Shown one piece after another: positions 55,660 through 63,989 of a DNA stretch of 64,000 nucleotides. The DNA comes from Streptomyces sp. AC550_RSS872 (GTDB lineage: Bacteria; Actinomycetota; Actinomycetes; Streptomycetales; Streptomycetaceae): the NCBI RefSeq assembly GCF_019049285.1, contig NZ_JAGMUL010000169.1, positions 194,632 through 258,631 on the forward strand, given 5' to 3'. The position numbers and the translations under genes were made by a program. Position 1 is the first letter of the stretch. The number at the start of each line of letters is the position of its first letter. The notes beneath the pieces were generated by a model that had not been told where the DNA came from, searched no databases, and saw only the letters and a list, made by a program, of their open reading frames with translations.

Positions 55660-56159
55660 GCGACGGCACACCCGCAGGTGGCGACGGCCCGGGCATGCGC
55701 CGGGGCCGTCGCCTCGCGATCGACGTCGGCGACGCCCGTATCGGCGTCGCCTCGTGCGACCCCGACGGGATCCTCGCCACTCCGGTGGAGACGGTCCCGG
55801 GCCGGGACGTCCCCGCAGCTCACCGCCGCCTCAGGCAACTCGTCGAGGAGTACGAGCCGATCGAGGTCGTCGTCGGTCTGCCTCGCTCCCTCAAGGGGGG
55901 CGAGGGCCCGGCCGCGGTCAAGGTCCGGGGCTTCGCCCAGGAACTGGCACGCATGATCGCGCCCGTACCGGTCAGGCTCGTGGATGAGCGGATGACAACC
56001 GTGACGGCCAGTCAGGGACTGCGTGCCTCGGGGGTGAAGTCGAAGAAGGGCCGGTCGGTGATCGACCAGGCGGCCGCTGTGATCATTTTGCAGCAGGCGC
56101 TCGAATCCGAACGGGTGTCAGGTAAAGCACCCGGAGAGAGCGTCGAAGTGGTTATCTGA
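55656..56159 (+). CDS. ruvX: YqgF/RuvX putative Holliday junction resolvase / pre-16S rRNA nuclease
   Basis: 167 residues, RNase H-like fold. RLAIDVGDARIGVASCDPDG (about 19-38) carries the first catalytic Asp, VVVGLPRSLKGGEG (about 72-85) the second strand, and RLVDERMTTVTA plus GRSVIDQAAAVIIL the C-terminal Asp/Glu region. Family members mature 16S rRNA and may resolve junctions. GTG 55656 overlaps the alaS stop (GTGA). The alaS-ruvX-mltG-aroE order is typical of actinobacteria. Confidence 0.92.
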   Translation: MSDGTPAGGDGPGMRRGRRLAIDVGDARIGVASCDPDGILATPVETVPGRDVPAAHRRLRQLVEEYEPIEVVVGLPRSLKGGEGPAAVKVRGFAQELARMIAPVPVRLVDERMTTVTASQGLRASGVKSKKGRSVIDQAAAVIILQQALESERVSGKAPGESVEVVI

Positions 56160-56283
56160 TCGCGATACGGTAACGTTCCGCGCGATGCGCCGGTGTTCGA
56201 ACAGCTGGCGCACAAAGAGAGGCGGGACGGGAACCGGATCTTCAGCAGCCGCGTCACCGCCGCCTCGCGGCTCTAGGGGATCG

Positions 56284-58014
56284 ATGACTGAGTATGGCCG
56301 GGGCCCAGGCTCCGAACCGTGGCATCCCGAGGACCCGTTGTACGGGGACGGGGGATGGGAAGGGCAGCAGGCCCAAGCGGGTCAGCAGGCTGCCTACGGC
56401 GGCCAGCCGCAGCACTATCCGGAGCAGCCGCAGCAGCCGCAGCACTACGGCGACTGGGGCAACGGCCAGCAGGCCGCATACGGTCAGGCGCAGCAGTACC
56501 AGGAGCAGGGTCAGCAGTACCAGCAGCAGGGTGAGCAGTACCCGGAGCACGGCCAGCACTACTCCCAGCAGTACGAACAGCAGCAGTACGCGGGCCAGGG
56601 CCAGCAGTCGTACGACCACAACGGCTGGTCCAACGGCGCCCAGGGACACGTCCAGTACCCCGACCCCGCGGACCCCTACGGGCAGCAGCCGGCGGCGTAC
56701 GGCGGTGAGCAGCAGGACTACTACGGCACGCCCGAGGCATACCCGCCCCCGGAACCGCCGAGCCGTCGGCAGGCCGAGCCGGAACCGCCCCAGACCGACT
56801 GGGATCCTGGCCCTGACCAGGGCGAACATGCCTTCTTCGCCGGTGGCGGCGACGATGACACAGACGACTCCGACGACGGGTCGGGAGGCGGCCGGGGCCG
56901 CGGTGACCGCAAGGGCCGGGGCGGAAAGCCCAAGAAGCGGCGCAGCGGCATGGCCTGTCTGGTGGTCGCGCTGATCTTCGGCGGAGGTGTCGCCGGAGTC
57001 GGGTATTTCGGCTATCAGTTTTACCAGGATCGTTTCGGCGACGCCCCGGACTACGCGGGTGACGGCACGAGCGAGACGGTCACCGTCGAGATCCCCAAGG
57101 GCGCGTTCGGATCCGAGATCGGTCAGCGACTGAAAGCGGCCGGCGTCGTGAAGAGCGTCGACGCGTTCGTCGCCGCCCAGCAGCAGAACGCCGACGGCGA
57201 CAAGATCCAGGCGGGCGCCTACCTGCTGAAGAAGCAGATGTCCGCGGCCGCCGCCGTCGAGATGATGCTCAGCCCCGAGAGCCAGAACAACGTGCTGGTC
57301 AGGCCGGGCGAGCGAAATCTGGCTGTCTACAAGGCCATCGACGAACAGCTGGAATTGTCGGCCGGCACCACCGAGAAGGTCGCCGACAAGAAATACAAGA
57401 GCCTCGGACTTCCGAGCTGGGCGAACAGCAACAGCGAGATCAAGGACCCGCTGGAGGGCTTCCTCTATCCGGGCACCTATCCCGCGGCCAAGGGCATGAA
57501 GCCGGAGGCGGTCCTGAAGGAAATGGTCACCCAGGCCGCCGACAAGTACGCGGCGCTCGACCTGGAGGCCAAGGCCAAGGCACTCAAGCTGGACAACCCG
57601 CTGCAGGTCATCACGGTCGCCAGCCTCGTCCAGGCCGAGGGCAAGACCAACGACGACTACCGCAAGATGGCGGAGGTGGTCTACAACCGCCTCGACCTCG
57701 CGAACCCCGAGACCTACGGCGCCCTTCAGTTCGACTCGACCTTCAATTACCTGAAGGGTCAGAGCAACATCGACATCAGCGAGTCGGAGATCAAGAGCAA
57801 CCCGGACCCGTACAACACCTACTACCACAAGGGTCTGCCGCCCGGCCCGATCGGAAACCCGGGCGAGGGTGCGCTGAAGGGGACGCTGAATCCGACAAAG
57901 CAGGGTTGGTACTACTTCGTGGCGACCGACGGCGTGAACAACACAGAATTCGCCAAGACCCACGACGATTTCCTGAAGCTCAAGGACAAGTTCAATGAGA
58001 GCAGGGGCAACTGA
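56284..58014 (+). CDS. mltG: Endolytic murein transglycosylase MltG
   Basis: 576 residues. Residues 1-200 are disordered and very rich in Gln, Tyr, Gly and Pro. An acidic then Lys/Arg-rich stretch leads to one span (about 222-243). The outside part has a LysM-like region (about 260-300), FLYPGTYPAA (about 397-406) and the catalytic Glu in ASLVQAEGKTNDDY (about 445-458), then LPPGPIGNPG near the end. It cuts nascent glycan strands and so sets strand length. ATG 56284 is chosen; upstream frame lacks features. The last 20 bases overlap aroE. Confidence 0.94.
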   Translation: MTEYGRGPGSEPWHPEDPLYGDGGWEGQQAQAGQQAAYGGQPQHYPEQPQQPQHYGDWGNGQQAAYGQAQQYQEQGQQYQQQGEQYPEHGQHYSQQYEQQQYAGQGQQSYDHNGWSNGAQGHVQYPDPADPYGQQPAAYGGEQQDYYGTPEAYPPPEPPSRRQAEPEPPQTDWDPGPDQGEHAFFAGGGDDDTDDSDDGSGGGRGRGDRKGRGGKPKKRRSGMACLVVALIFGGGVAGVGYFGYQFYQDRFGDAPDYAGDGTSETVTVEIPKGAFGSEIGQRLKAAGVVKSVDAFVAAQQQNADGDKIQAGAYLLKKQMSAAAAVEMMLSPESQNNVLVRPGERNLAVYKAIDEQLELSAGTTEKVADKKYKSLGLPSWANSNSEIKDPLEGFLYPGTYPAAKGMKPEAVLKEMVTQAADKYAALDLEAKAKALKLDNPLQVITVASLVQAEGKTNDDYRKMAEVVYNRLDLANPETYGALQFDSTFNYLKGQSNIDISESEIKSNPDPYNTYYHKGLPPGPIGNPGEGALKGTLNPTKQGWYYFVATDGVNNTEFAKTHDDFLKLKDKFNESRGN

Positions 58015-58834
58015 CGCCCGCCGGGCCGCCGTTCTCGGTTCGCCCATCGCCCACTCCCTCTCCCCGGTGCTGCACCGCGCCGCCTACGAGGAGCTCGGGC
58101 TCACGGACTGGTCGTACGACCGGTTCGAGATCGACGAGGCCGCTCTGCCCGGGTTCCTGAAGGAACTCGGGCCGGAGTGGGCCGGCTTGTCGTTGACCAT
58201 GCCGCTCAAACGGGCCGTCATCCCGCTGCTCGACGAGATCAGCGAGACCGCGGCCTCCGTCGAGGCGGTCAACACCGTCGTCCTCGGCGAGGACGGCCGA
58301 CGCGTCGGCGACAACACCGACATCCCCGGGATGGTCGCCGCGCTGCGGGAGCGCGGCATCGAACAGGTCGACTCGGCCGCCATCCTCGGCGCGGGCGCCA
58401 CGGCGTCCTCCGCGCTGGCGGCTCTCGCGCGCGTCTGCACCGGTGAGGTCGTGGCGTACGTACGCAGCGAGACCCGCGCCGCCGAGATGCGGCAGTGGGG
58501 CGAGCGCCTCGACGTCGAGATCCGTACGGCGGACTGGGCCGAGGCGGACCAGGCACTGCGCGCTCCGCTGGTGATCGCGACCACCCCGGCCGGTACGACG
58601 GACGCCCTCGCCGCGGCCGTACCGGAGCGCCCCGCCACCCTGTTCGACGTGCTCTACGACCCCTGGCCGACCGCCCTCGCGGCGCGCTGGTCCATGTACG
58701 GCGGAGCCGTAGTCAGCGGGCTCGACCTGCTGGTGCACCAGGCGGTGCTCCAGGTGGAGCAGATGACCGGCCGTGCCCCCGCGCCCGTCGAGGCCATGCG
58801 AAACGCGGGGGAGCGCGCTCTCGCGGCCCGCTAG
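57995..58834 (+). CDS. aroE: Shikimate dehydrogenase
   Basis: 279 residues; reduces 3-dehydroshikimate to shikimate with NADPH. GSPIAHSLSPVLHRAAYEEL (about 15-34) binds shikimate, LTMPLKRAV (about 68-76) carries the catalytic Lys, DNTDIPGM (about 107-114) the catalytic Asp, and GAGATASSALAAL (about 133-145) the nucleotide loop. The last is GAGATA rather than GAGGAA, a common actinobacterial variant. ATG 57995 lies 20 bases inside mltG. It is part of an aro group with aroC, aroK and aroB. Confidence 0.94.
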   Translation: MRAGATDARRAAVLGSPIAHSLSPVLHRAAYEELGLTDWSYDRFEIDEAALPGFLKELGPEWAGLSLTMPLKRAVIPLLDEISETAASVEAVNTVVLGEDGRRVGDNTDIPGMVAALRERGIEQVDSAAILGAGATASSALAALARVCTGEVVAYVRSETRAAEMRQWGERLDVEIRTADWAEADQALRAPLVIATTPAGTTDALAAAVPERPATLFDVLYDPWPTALAARWSMYGGAVVSGLDLLVHQAVLQVEQMTGRAPAPVEAMRNAGERALAAR

Positions 58835-58885
58835 GATCCGCTGGGTTCCGCAGGGGGCGGAGAAGAACGAGGGGGAGTGCCAGAC

Positions 58886-59227
58886 GTGTCCACTGGTGTG
58901 CCGTTGGCGTCCGGCAAGAGCGAGATATTCCAGGCCGTCCTGCAGTTCATGCCGGACTGGGTGCAGATCCCTGTGCTGGTGCTGATCGTGCTGCTCGTCG
59001 TCGGGTCGTGGGGCTTCAAGCTGAAGCGCAGGATCGACCGTCGGCGCGCGGCACGCGCGGCGCAGCCCGTCCCGGTGACGGCGCAGCACGATCAGGGGCG
59101 GGGCGCCGACTACCTGGGGCCGTACGCTCCCCAGCAGGCCGCGCAGCAGCCGGCGCAGCAGCCGAGCGGTGCCGATTTCCTCGGCGCGTACGCGCCGCAG
59201 CGGCGTCAGGGCAACGGCCCGGCGTGA
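58886..59227 (+). CDS. Small single-span membrane protein with repeated YLGPYAP-like motifs
   Basis: 113 residues. One span (about 22-42, VQIPVLVLIVLLVVGSWGF) is followed by a basic KLKRRIDRRRAARAA stop-transfer stretch, then a Gln/Ala/Pro-rich tail in which GADYLGPYAPQ and GADFLGAYAPQ recur. No family recognised. GTG 58886 is preferred because GGGGGAG is 8 bases upstream; GTG 58877 would add three residues. It lies between aroE and aroC. Confidence 0.7.
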   Translation: MSTGVPLASGKSEIFQAVLQFMPDWVQIPVLVLIVLLVVGSWGFKLKRRIDRRRAARAAQPVPVTAQHDQGRGADYLGPYAPQQAAQQPAQQPSGADFLGAYAPQRRQGNGPA

Positions 59228-59412
59228 TCCGTTGCGGGGCCCGGTGCCGCGGTGCTGCCGTCCGCTTGGTGGACCGGCGGCCGGGGACCGGGCCCGGACG
59301 TGGGAGGATCGAAGGTGGCGGGCCGGGGCCGCGCACCTGGTCGCGCCGTCGCCGTACGCGAGGACGCGCGTACGCAGGGCAGTACGCAGGGCGCGAGCAC
59401 TGAGGAGCACCG

Positions 59413-60597
59413 TTGAGCAGGTTGCGCTGGCTGACCGCGGGGGAGTCCCACGGTCCCGCACTCGTGGCGACGCTGGAGGGCCTTCCCGCCGGCGTGCCGA
59501 TCACCACGGAGATGGTGGCGGACCACCTGGCCCGGCGCCGGCTCGGTTATGGACGCGGCGCGCGCATGAAGTTCGAGCGCGACGAGGTCACCTTCCTCGG
59601 TGGCGTCCGGCACGGCCTCAGCCTCGGTTCCCCGGTCGCGATCATGGTGGGCAACACCGAGTGGCCGAAGTGGGAACAGGTCATGGCGGCCGACCCGATC
59701 GACCCCGAGATCCTGGCGGGGCTGGCCCGCAACGCACCGTTGACCCGGCCCCGTCCCGGCCACGCCGACCTCGCCGGAATGCAGAAGTACGGCTTCGACG
59801 AGGCCCGGCCCATCCTGGAGCGTGCCTCCGCCCGTGAGACGGCGGCCCGGGTGGCGCTGGGCGCGGTGGCCCGGTCGTACCTGAAGGAGACGGCCGGCAT
59901 CGAGATCGTCAGCCATGTCGTGGAGCTGGCCTCCGCGAAGGCGCCGCAGGGTGTGTACCCGACGCCGGCCGACGTCGAGAAGCTGGACGCGGACCCCGTG
60001 CGCTGTCTGGACGCCGACGCGTCGAAGGCGATGGTCGCGGAGATCGACCAGGCCCACAAGGACGGCGACACCCTCGGTGGCGTGGTCGAGATCCTGGCGT
60101 ACGGCGTTCCCGTGGGCCTCGGCTCGCATGTGCACTGGGACCGCAAGCTGGACGCCCGTCTCGCGGGAGCGCTCATGGGCATCCAGGCGATCAAGGGTGT
60201 CGAGATCGGCGACGGCTTCGAGCTGGCGCGGGTCCCGGGTTCGAAGGCGCACGACGAGATCGTGAACACGCCCGAGGGCATCCGTCGCGTCTCCGGCCGT
60301 TCCGGTGGTACCGAAGGCGGTCTCACCACCGGTGAGCTGCTGCGGGTCCGTGCCGCGATGAAGCCGATCGCGACCGTGCCGCGGGCCCTGCAAACGGTGG
60401 ACGTCACCACCGGCGAGGCCGCACAGGCGCACCACCAGCGCTCCGACGTGTCCGCGGTCCCGGCCGCCGGCATCGTCGCCGAGGCCATGGTGGCCCTCGT
60501 GCTCGCGGACGCGGTGGCGGAGAAGTTCGGCGGCGACTCGGTGACCGAGACCCGCCGTAACGTGACGTCGTACCTCGACAACCTGGCCATCCGGTGA
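59413..60597 (+). CDS. aroC: Chorismate synthase
   Basis: 394 residues; converts EPSP to chorismate using reduced FMN. Signatures: LTAGESHGPALVA (about 7-19, with the catalytic His), RPGHADLAGMQKYGFDEARP (about 114-133), RASARETAARVALGA (about 137-151), and SGGTEGGLTTGE (about 297-308). The start is TTG 59413 with GAGGAG 6 bases upstream. Its TGA overlaps the aroK GTG. Product feeds the PabB-like enzyme at 767-1810 among others. Confidence 0.97.
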   Translation: MSRLRWLTAGESHGPALVATLEGLPAGVPITTEMVADHLARRRLGYGRGARMKFERDEVTFLGGVRHGLSLGSPVAIMVGNTEWPKWEQVMAADPIDPEILAGLARNAPLTRPRPGHADLAGMQKYGFDEARPILERASARETAARVALGAVARSYLKETAGIEIVSHVVELASAKAPQGVYPTPADVEKLDADPVRCLDADASKAMVAEIDQAHKDGDTLGGVVEILAYGVPVGLGSHVHWDRKLDARLAGALMGIQAIKGVEIGDGFELARVPGSKAHDEIVNTPEGIRRVSGRSGGTEGGLTTGELLRVRAAMKPIATVPRALQTVDVTTGEAAQAHHQRSDVSAVPAAGIVAEAMVALVLADAVAEKFGGDSVTETRRNVTSYLDNLAIR

Positions 60598-62243
60598 GCG
60601 CAGCACCCCTGGTCGTCCTGGTCGGTCCGATGGGCGTGGGCAAGTCGACCGTAGGACAGCTGCTGGCCGAGCGGCTCGGCGTGGTCTACCGGGACACCGA
60701 CGACGACATCGTGGCCGAGCAGGGCCGGTCGATCGCCGAGATCTTCGTCGACGAGGGTGAGGCCGCCTTCCGGGCGATCGAGAAGCAGGCCGTGCACCGG
60801 GCGCTCGCCGAGCACGACGGGGTCCTGGCCCTCGGCGGCGGCGCGATCCTCGACGAGGACACGCGTGCGCTGCTGGCCGGGCAGCGGGTGGCGTACCTGT
60901 CGATGGACCTCGAGGAGGCGGTCAAGCGCACCGGCCTCAACGCGGCCCGTCCGCTCCTCGCGGTCAACCCGCGCAAGCAGTGGCGCGAGCTGATGGAGGC
61001 CCGCCGTCATCTGTACGAGGGGGTCGCCACGGCGATTGTGGCCACCGACGGCCGTACGCCCGAAGAAGTGACCCAAGCCGCCCTGGACGCACTGGAGTTG
61101 AAGACTGCATTTCCCGGGGGACAACCCCCGGGCCCCCGGCCGGAGGACATTGTGGCGAACCATGTTACGAAGATTCAGGTCGGCGGCACCGCGGGCAACG
61201 AGCCCTACGAGGTTCTGGTGGGCCGTCAACTCCTGGGCGAGCTCGGCTCGTTGATCGGTGACAAGGCCAAGCGGGTCGCCGTCGTCCACCCGGAGGCGCT
61301 GGCCGAGACCGGCGAGGCGCTGCGTGCCGACCTCGCCGAGCAGGGCTACGAGGCCGTCGCCATCCAGGTGCCCAATGCCGAGGAGGCCAAGACTGCCGAG
61401 GTCGCCGCCTACTGCTGGAAGGCGCTCGGGCAGTCCGGGTTCACCCGCACCGACGTCGTCGTCGGCGTCGGGGGCGGCGCGACCACCGACCTCGCCGGGT
61501 TCGTGGCCGCGACCTGGCTGCGCGGGGTGCGCTGGATCGCCGTACCGACCACTGTGCTCGCCATGGTCGACGCGGCCGTCGGCGGCAAGACCGGCATCAA
61601 CACCGCCGAGGGCAAGAACCTCGTCGGCGCCTTCCACCCGCCGGCCGGTGTGCTCTGCGACCTGGCCGCGCTGGACTCCCTGCCGGTCAACGACTACGTC
61701 TCCGGGCTCGCCGAGATCATCAAGGCCGGTTTCATCGCCGACCCGGCGATCCTGGAGCTCATCGAGTCCGACCCCGAGGCCGCCCGCACCCCGGCCGGCC
61801 CGCACACGGCCGAGCTGATCGAGCGCTCCATCCGGGTCAAGGCCGAGGTCGTCTCCTCGGACCTGAAGGAGTCCGGCCTGCGGGAGATCCTCAACTACGG
61901 CCACACCCTCGGTCACGCGATCGAGAAGAACGAGCGCTACAAGTGGCGGCACGGCGCCGCGGTCGCCGTCGGCATGCACTTCGCCGCCGAACTCGGCCGT
62001 CTCGCCGGGCGGTTGGACGACGCGACGGCCGACCGGCACCGCGCGATCCTCGAGTCCGTGGGCCTGCCACTGCACTACCGCTACGACCAGTGGCCCAAGC
62101 TGCTGGAGACGATGAAGGTGGACAAGAAGTCCCGCGGCAACCTGCTGCGCTTCATCGTCCTGGACGGCCTGGCCAAGCCGACCGTCCTGGAGGGACCGGA
62201 CCCGGCCGTTCTGCTCGCCGCGTACGGCGAAGTCGGCCAGTAA
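60594..62243 (+). CDS. aroK: Shikimate kinase AroK fused in frame to 3-dehydroquinate synthase AroB
   Basis: One uninterrupted 549-codon frame. Residues 1-170 are a complete shikimate kinase: Walker A VGPMGVGKSTVG (about 9-20), YRDTDDDIVAEQGRSI (about 32-47), LALGGGAILDE (about 79-89) and the adenine/lid arginines RTGLNAARPLL. Residues about 171-186 are a Gly/Pro-rich linker (FPGGQPPGPRPEDI). Residues 187-549 are a full-length AroB. Streptomyces normally have separate aroK and aroB with a stop between. GTG 60594 overlaps the aroC stop. A ribosome-binding site and GTG remain at the junction, so AroB alone may also be made. Thermotoga has an AroK-AroB fusion, so a working fused enzyme is plausible. 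Confidence 0.85.
   Translation: MSAAPLVVLVGPMGVGKSTVGQLLAERLGVVYRDTDDDIVAEQGRSIAEIFVDEGEAAFRAIEKQAVHRALAEHDGVLALGGGAILDEDTRALLAGQRVAYLSMDLEEAVKRTGLNAARPLLAVNPRKQWRELMEARRHLYEGVATAIVATDGRTPEEVTQAALDALELKTAFPGGQPPGPRPEDIVANHVTKIQVGGTAGNEPYEVLVGRQLLGELGSLIGDKAKRVAVVHPEALAETGEALRADLAEQGYEAVAIQVPNAEEAKTAEVAAYCWKALGQSGFTRTDVVVGVGGGATTDLAGFVAATWLRGVRWIAVPTTVLAMVDAAVGGKTGINTAEGKNLVGAFHPPAGVLCDLAALDSLPVNDYVSGLAEIIKAGFIADPAILELIESDPEAARTPAGPHTAELIERSIRVKAEVVSSDLKESGLREILNYGHTLGHAIEKNERYKWRHGAAVAVGMHFAAELGRLAGRLDDATADRHRAILESVGLPLHYRYDQWPKLLETMKVDKKSRGNLLRFIVLDGLAKPTVLEGPDPAVLLAAYGEVGQ
61142..61154 (+). promoter_or_regulatory. Internal ribosome-binding site and GTG start for AroB
   Basis: GGAGG at 61142-61146 ends 5 bases before GTG 61152-61154, which is in frame with the AroK part. 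The spacing is as good as for any gene in the window. Confidence 0.7.
61152..62243 (+). CDS. aroB: 3-dehydroquinate synthase (from internal start)
   Basis: 363 residues, the normal AroB length, starting VANHVTKIQVGG. It turns DAHP into 3-dehydroquinate using NAD and a divalent metal. Motifs: VGVGGGATTDLAGFVAATWL (NAD loop), VPTTVLAMVDAAVGGKTGIN, NLVGAFHPPAGVLCD, and metal-ligand segments LAEIIKAGFI, REILNYGHTLGHAIE and WRHGAAVAVGMHF. All catalytic elements are present. The same codons are also the C-terminal part of the 549-codon frame from 60594; both products are possible. Confidence 0.8.
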   Translation: MANHVTKIQVGGTAGNEPYEVLVGRQLLGELGSLIGDKAKRVAVVHPEALAETGEALRADLAEQGYEAVAIQVPNAEEAKTAEVAAYCWKALGQSGFTRTDVVVGVGGGATTDLAGFVAATWLRGVRWIAVPTTVLAMVDAAVGGKTGINTAEGKNLVGAFHPPAGVLCDLAALDSLPVNDYVSGLAEIIKAGFIADPAILELIESDPEAARTPAGPHTAELIERSIRVKAEVVSSDLKESGLREILNYGHTLGHAIEKNERYKWRHGAAVAVGMHFAAELGRLAGRLDDATADRHRAILESVGLPLHYRYDQWPKLLETMKVDKKSRGNLLRFIVLDGLAKPTVLEGPDPAVLLAAYGEVGQ

Positions 62244-62412
62244 GTCCAGCGAACCACCCTTCCGTCCGATTCGCCTGTGGCGATGGGCACTTCGGACCGC
62301 CACCGGCCGTTCACCAAACGGCGGCCGGGGGCGGTACCGTTCGGTAGCGGGCGGGGTTCACACCCTGCTGCCAGCGCCAATGGCCATGGAAGACGAGACG
62401 GAGTGGCACCGG

Positions 62413-63288
62413 ATGCAGCACGCAGTGGGTTCTCCGCTGCCGCCGCCCCATCAGTCGGGGCACGGCTGGACGCCGGCCGCACAACACCCGGGTCCGCACC
62501 ACCCGGGCACGCATCAGGGCCCTGCCCCGCAGGCCCCGCACCAGGGATCCGCTCCCGTGCCCCCGCCGCCTCCCGCACCGGGCTTCGCACCCCCCGGACC
62601 GGTTCCGCCCGCGCCCCAGCAGGCCCACGTCCCGCCGACACCCGAGACCACGGGCCATGTACCGCTGCCGCCCGGCGGCCCCGTCGGTATGCCGAGCGCC
62701 CCACCCACCACGACGGCACCCGACCCGGCGGGCACGACCCTCGCGGTCCTGCTCATCGGCCCGGCCGGGGCCGGCAAGACGAGCGTCGCCAAGTACTGGG
62801 CGGACCACCGCCGGGTCCCCACGGCCCACATCAGCCTCGACGACGTCCGCGAATGGGTCCGCTCGGGCTTCGCCGACCCCCAGTCCGGCTGGAACGACCA
62901 CTCCGAGGCCCAGTACCGCCTCGCCCGCCGCACCTGCGGCTTCGCCGCGCGCAACTTCCTGGCCAACGGCATCTCGTGCATCCTCGACGACGCGGTCTTC
63001 CCCGACCGCCCGGTGGTCGGCCTCGGCGGCTGGAAGCGCCACGTGGGCCCCGGCCTGCTCCCGGTCGTCCTGCTCCCCGGCCTGGAGATCGTCCTGGAGC
63101 GCAACGCCGAACGCTCGGGCAACCGCCGCCTCACCGACGAGGAGGTCGCCCGCATCCACGGCCGCATGGCCGGCTGGTACGGCTCGGGCCTCCCCATCAT
63201 CGACAACTCCCAACTGGACGTCCCCCAAACAGCCCAGGTCCTGAACGACGTACTCTCCCGCTCCATCGCCAGCCCCCCAACCTGGTAG
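62413..63288 (+). CDS. P-loop kinase-like ATP-binding protein with Pro-rich N-terminus
   Basis: 291 residues. The first about 105 are Pro/His/Gly-rich and disordered. The rest is a small nucleotide-kinase-like domain: Walker A LLIGPAGAGKTSVAKYW (about 116-132), HISLDDVREWVRSG (about 141-154), FAARNFLANGISCILDDAVF (Walker B-like, about 178-197) and a lid with ERNAERSGNRRLTDEEV (about 224-240). This layout resembles polynucleotide-kinase/zeta-like ATPases; the substrate is unknown. ATG 62413 has GGAG 9 bases upstream; ATGs at 62380 and 62386 lack such a site but are possible. It follows aroB in the same direction. Confidence 0.8.
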   Translation: MQHAVGSPLPPPHQSGHGWTPAAQHPGPHHPGTHQGPAPQAPHQGSAPVPPPPPAPGFAPPGPVPPAPQQAHVPPTPETTGHVPLPPGGPVGMPSAPPTTTAPDPAGTTLAVLLIGPAGAGKTSVAKYWADHRRVPTAHISLDDVREWVRSGFADPQSGWNDHSEAQYRLARRTCGFAARNFLANGISCILDDAVFPDRPVVGLGGWKRHVGPGLLPVVLLPGLEIVLERNAERSGNRRLTDEEVARIHGRMAGWYGSGLPIIDNSQLDVPQTAQVLNDVLSRSIASPPTW

Positions 63289-63299
63289 CCGACGGGAGT

Positions 63300-63445
63300 G
63301 GAGTGCCCCCAGGGGCGGCGGGACTGTGTCGATCGACGTGCGACTCCGCCGCGTGGGCGCGACAGACCGCTGAGCTGGTGCCCGCCCGAGCGGAAGTGCC
63401 CCCAGGGGCGCGGGGAACTGCGCGACAGGCCCCCACGAGCCCGAG
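63300..63445 (+). repeat. Dispersed repeat family 1, compound copy D
   Basis: CCCCCAGGGGCGGCGGGACT near 63304, GTGGGCGCGACAGACC near 63352, then CCCCCAGGGGCGCGGGGAAC near 63400, followed by TGCGCGACAGGCC. The same blocks occur in copies A-C. It begins 12 bases after the P-loop gene and leads directly into the 53-bp array. Confidence 0.65.
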
Positions 63446-63457
63446 GCCGCCACACAC

Positions 63458-63989
63458 CCTTGCCCGGCACTCCCGATCCGCGCCTCTGACGGGCCGTGGC
63501 CGCCGCACATCCTTGCCCGGCACCCTCGATCCGCGCCTCTGACGGGCCGTGGCTGCCGCACATCCTTGCCCGGCACCCTCGATCCGCGCCTCTGGCGGGC
63601 CGTGGCTGCCGCACATCCTTGCCCGGCACCCTCGATCCGCGCCTCTGGCGGGCCGTGGCTGCCGCACATCCTTGCCCGGCACCCTCGATCCGCGCCTCTG
63701 ACGGGCCGCGGCCGCCACACACCCTTGCCCGGCACCCCCGATCCGCGCCTCTGACGGGCCGTGGCCGCCGCACATCCTTGCCCGGCACTCCCGATCCGTG
63801 CCTCTGGCGGGCCGTGGCCGCCGCACATCCTTGCCCGGCACTCCCGATCCGTGCCTCTGACGGGCCGTGGCCGCCGCACATCCTTGCCCGGCACTCCCGA
63901 TCCGCGCCCCTGACGAACCCGCGGCCGCCACACACCCTCGCGCGGCCCCCAAACCGCCCCACGAAGCCGCAGCCGCCGCACAACCCAAG
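63458..63989 (+). repeat. 53-bp tandem repeat array
   Basis: Units start at 63458, 63511, 63564, 63617, 63670, 63723, 63776, 63829 and 63882. The first eight are exactly 53 bases and differ at a few positions; the ninth is 54 and more diverged, and a degraded tenth (from 63936) runs towards the window end. Each begins CCTTGCCCGGCAC, contains GATCCGCGCCTCTG (or a one-base variant) and ends near GCCGCCGCACAT. Units at 63564 and 63617 are identical. The array lies 3' of the P-loop gene; no gene is supported in 63289-64000. Confidence 0.95.

Noticed and set aside
52774..55671. 965-codon minus-strand frame opposite alaS
   Set aside because: Shadow of alaS, rich in Val/Asp/Leu/Gly with no recognisable domain; alaS motifs are complete on the plus strand.
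61105..61145. Frameshift error hiding a normal aroK stop
   Set aside because: I read the other two frames through the G/C-rich junction. Neither reaches a stop before the AroB start, so an indel alone would not restore a usual aroK end. A substituted stop codon or sequence replacement remains possible.
62311..63983. Long minus-strand open frames through the array, encoding repeated Arg/Gly/Pro peptides
   Set aside because: They are open because the DNA is very GC-rich and lacks stops on that strand. They are antisense to the P-loop gene, have no convincing start, and the 53-bp period shifts frame every unit.
63458..63989. CRISPR array
   Set aside because: The whole 53-bp unit repeats without variable spacers between short constant repeats, and no cas gene is present. 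It is a plain tandem array.
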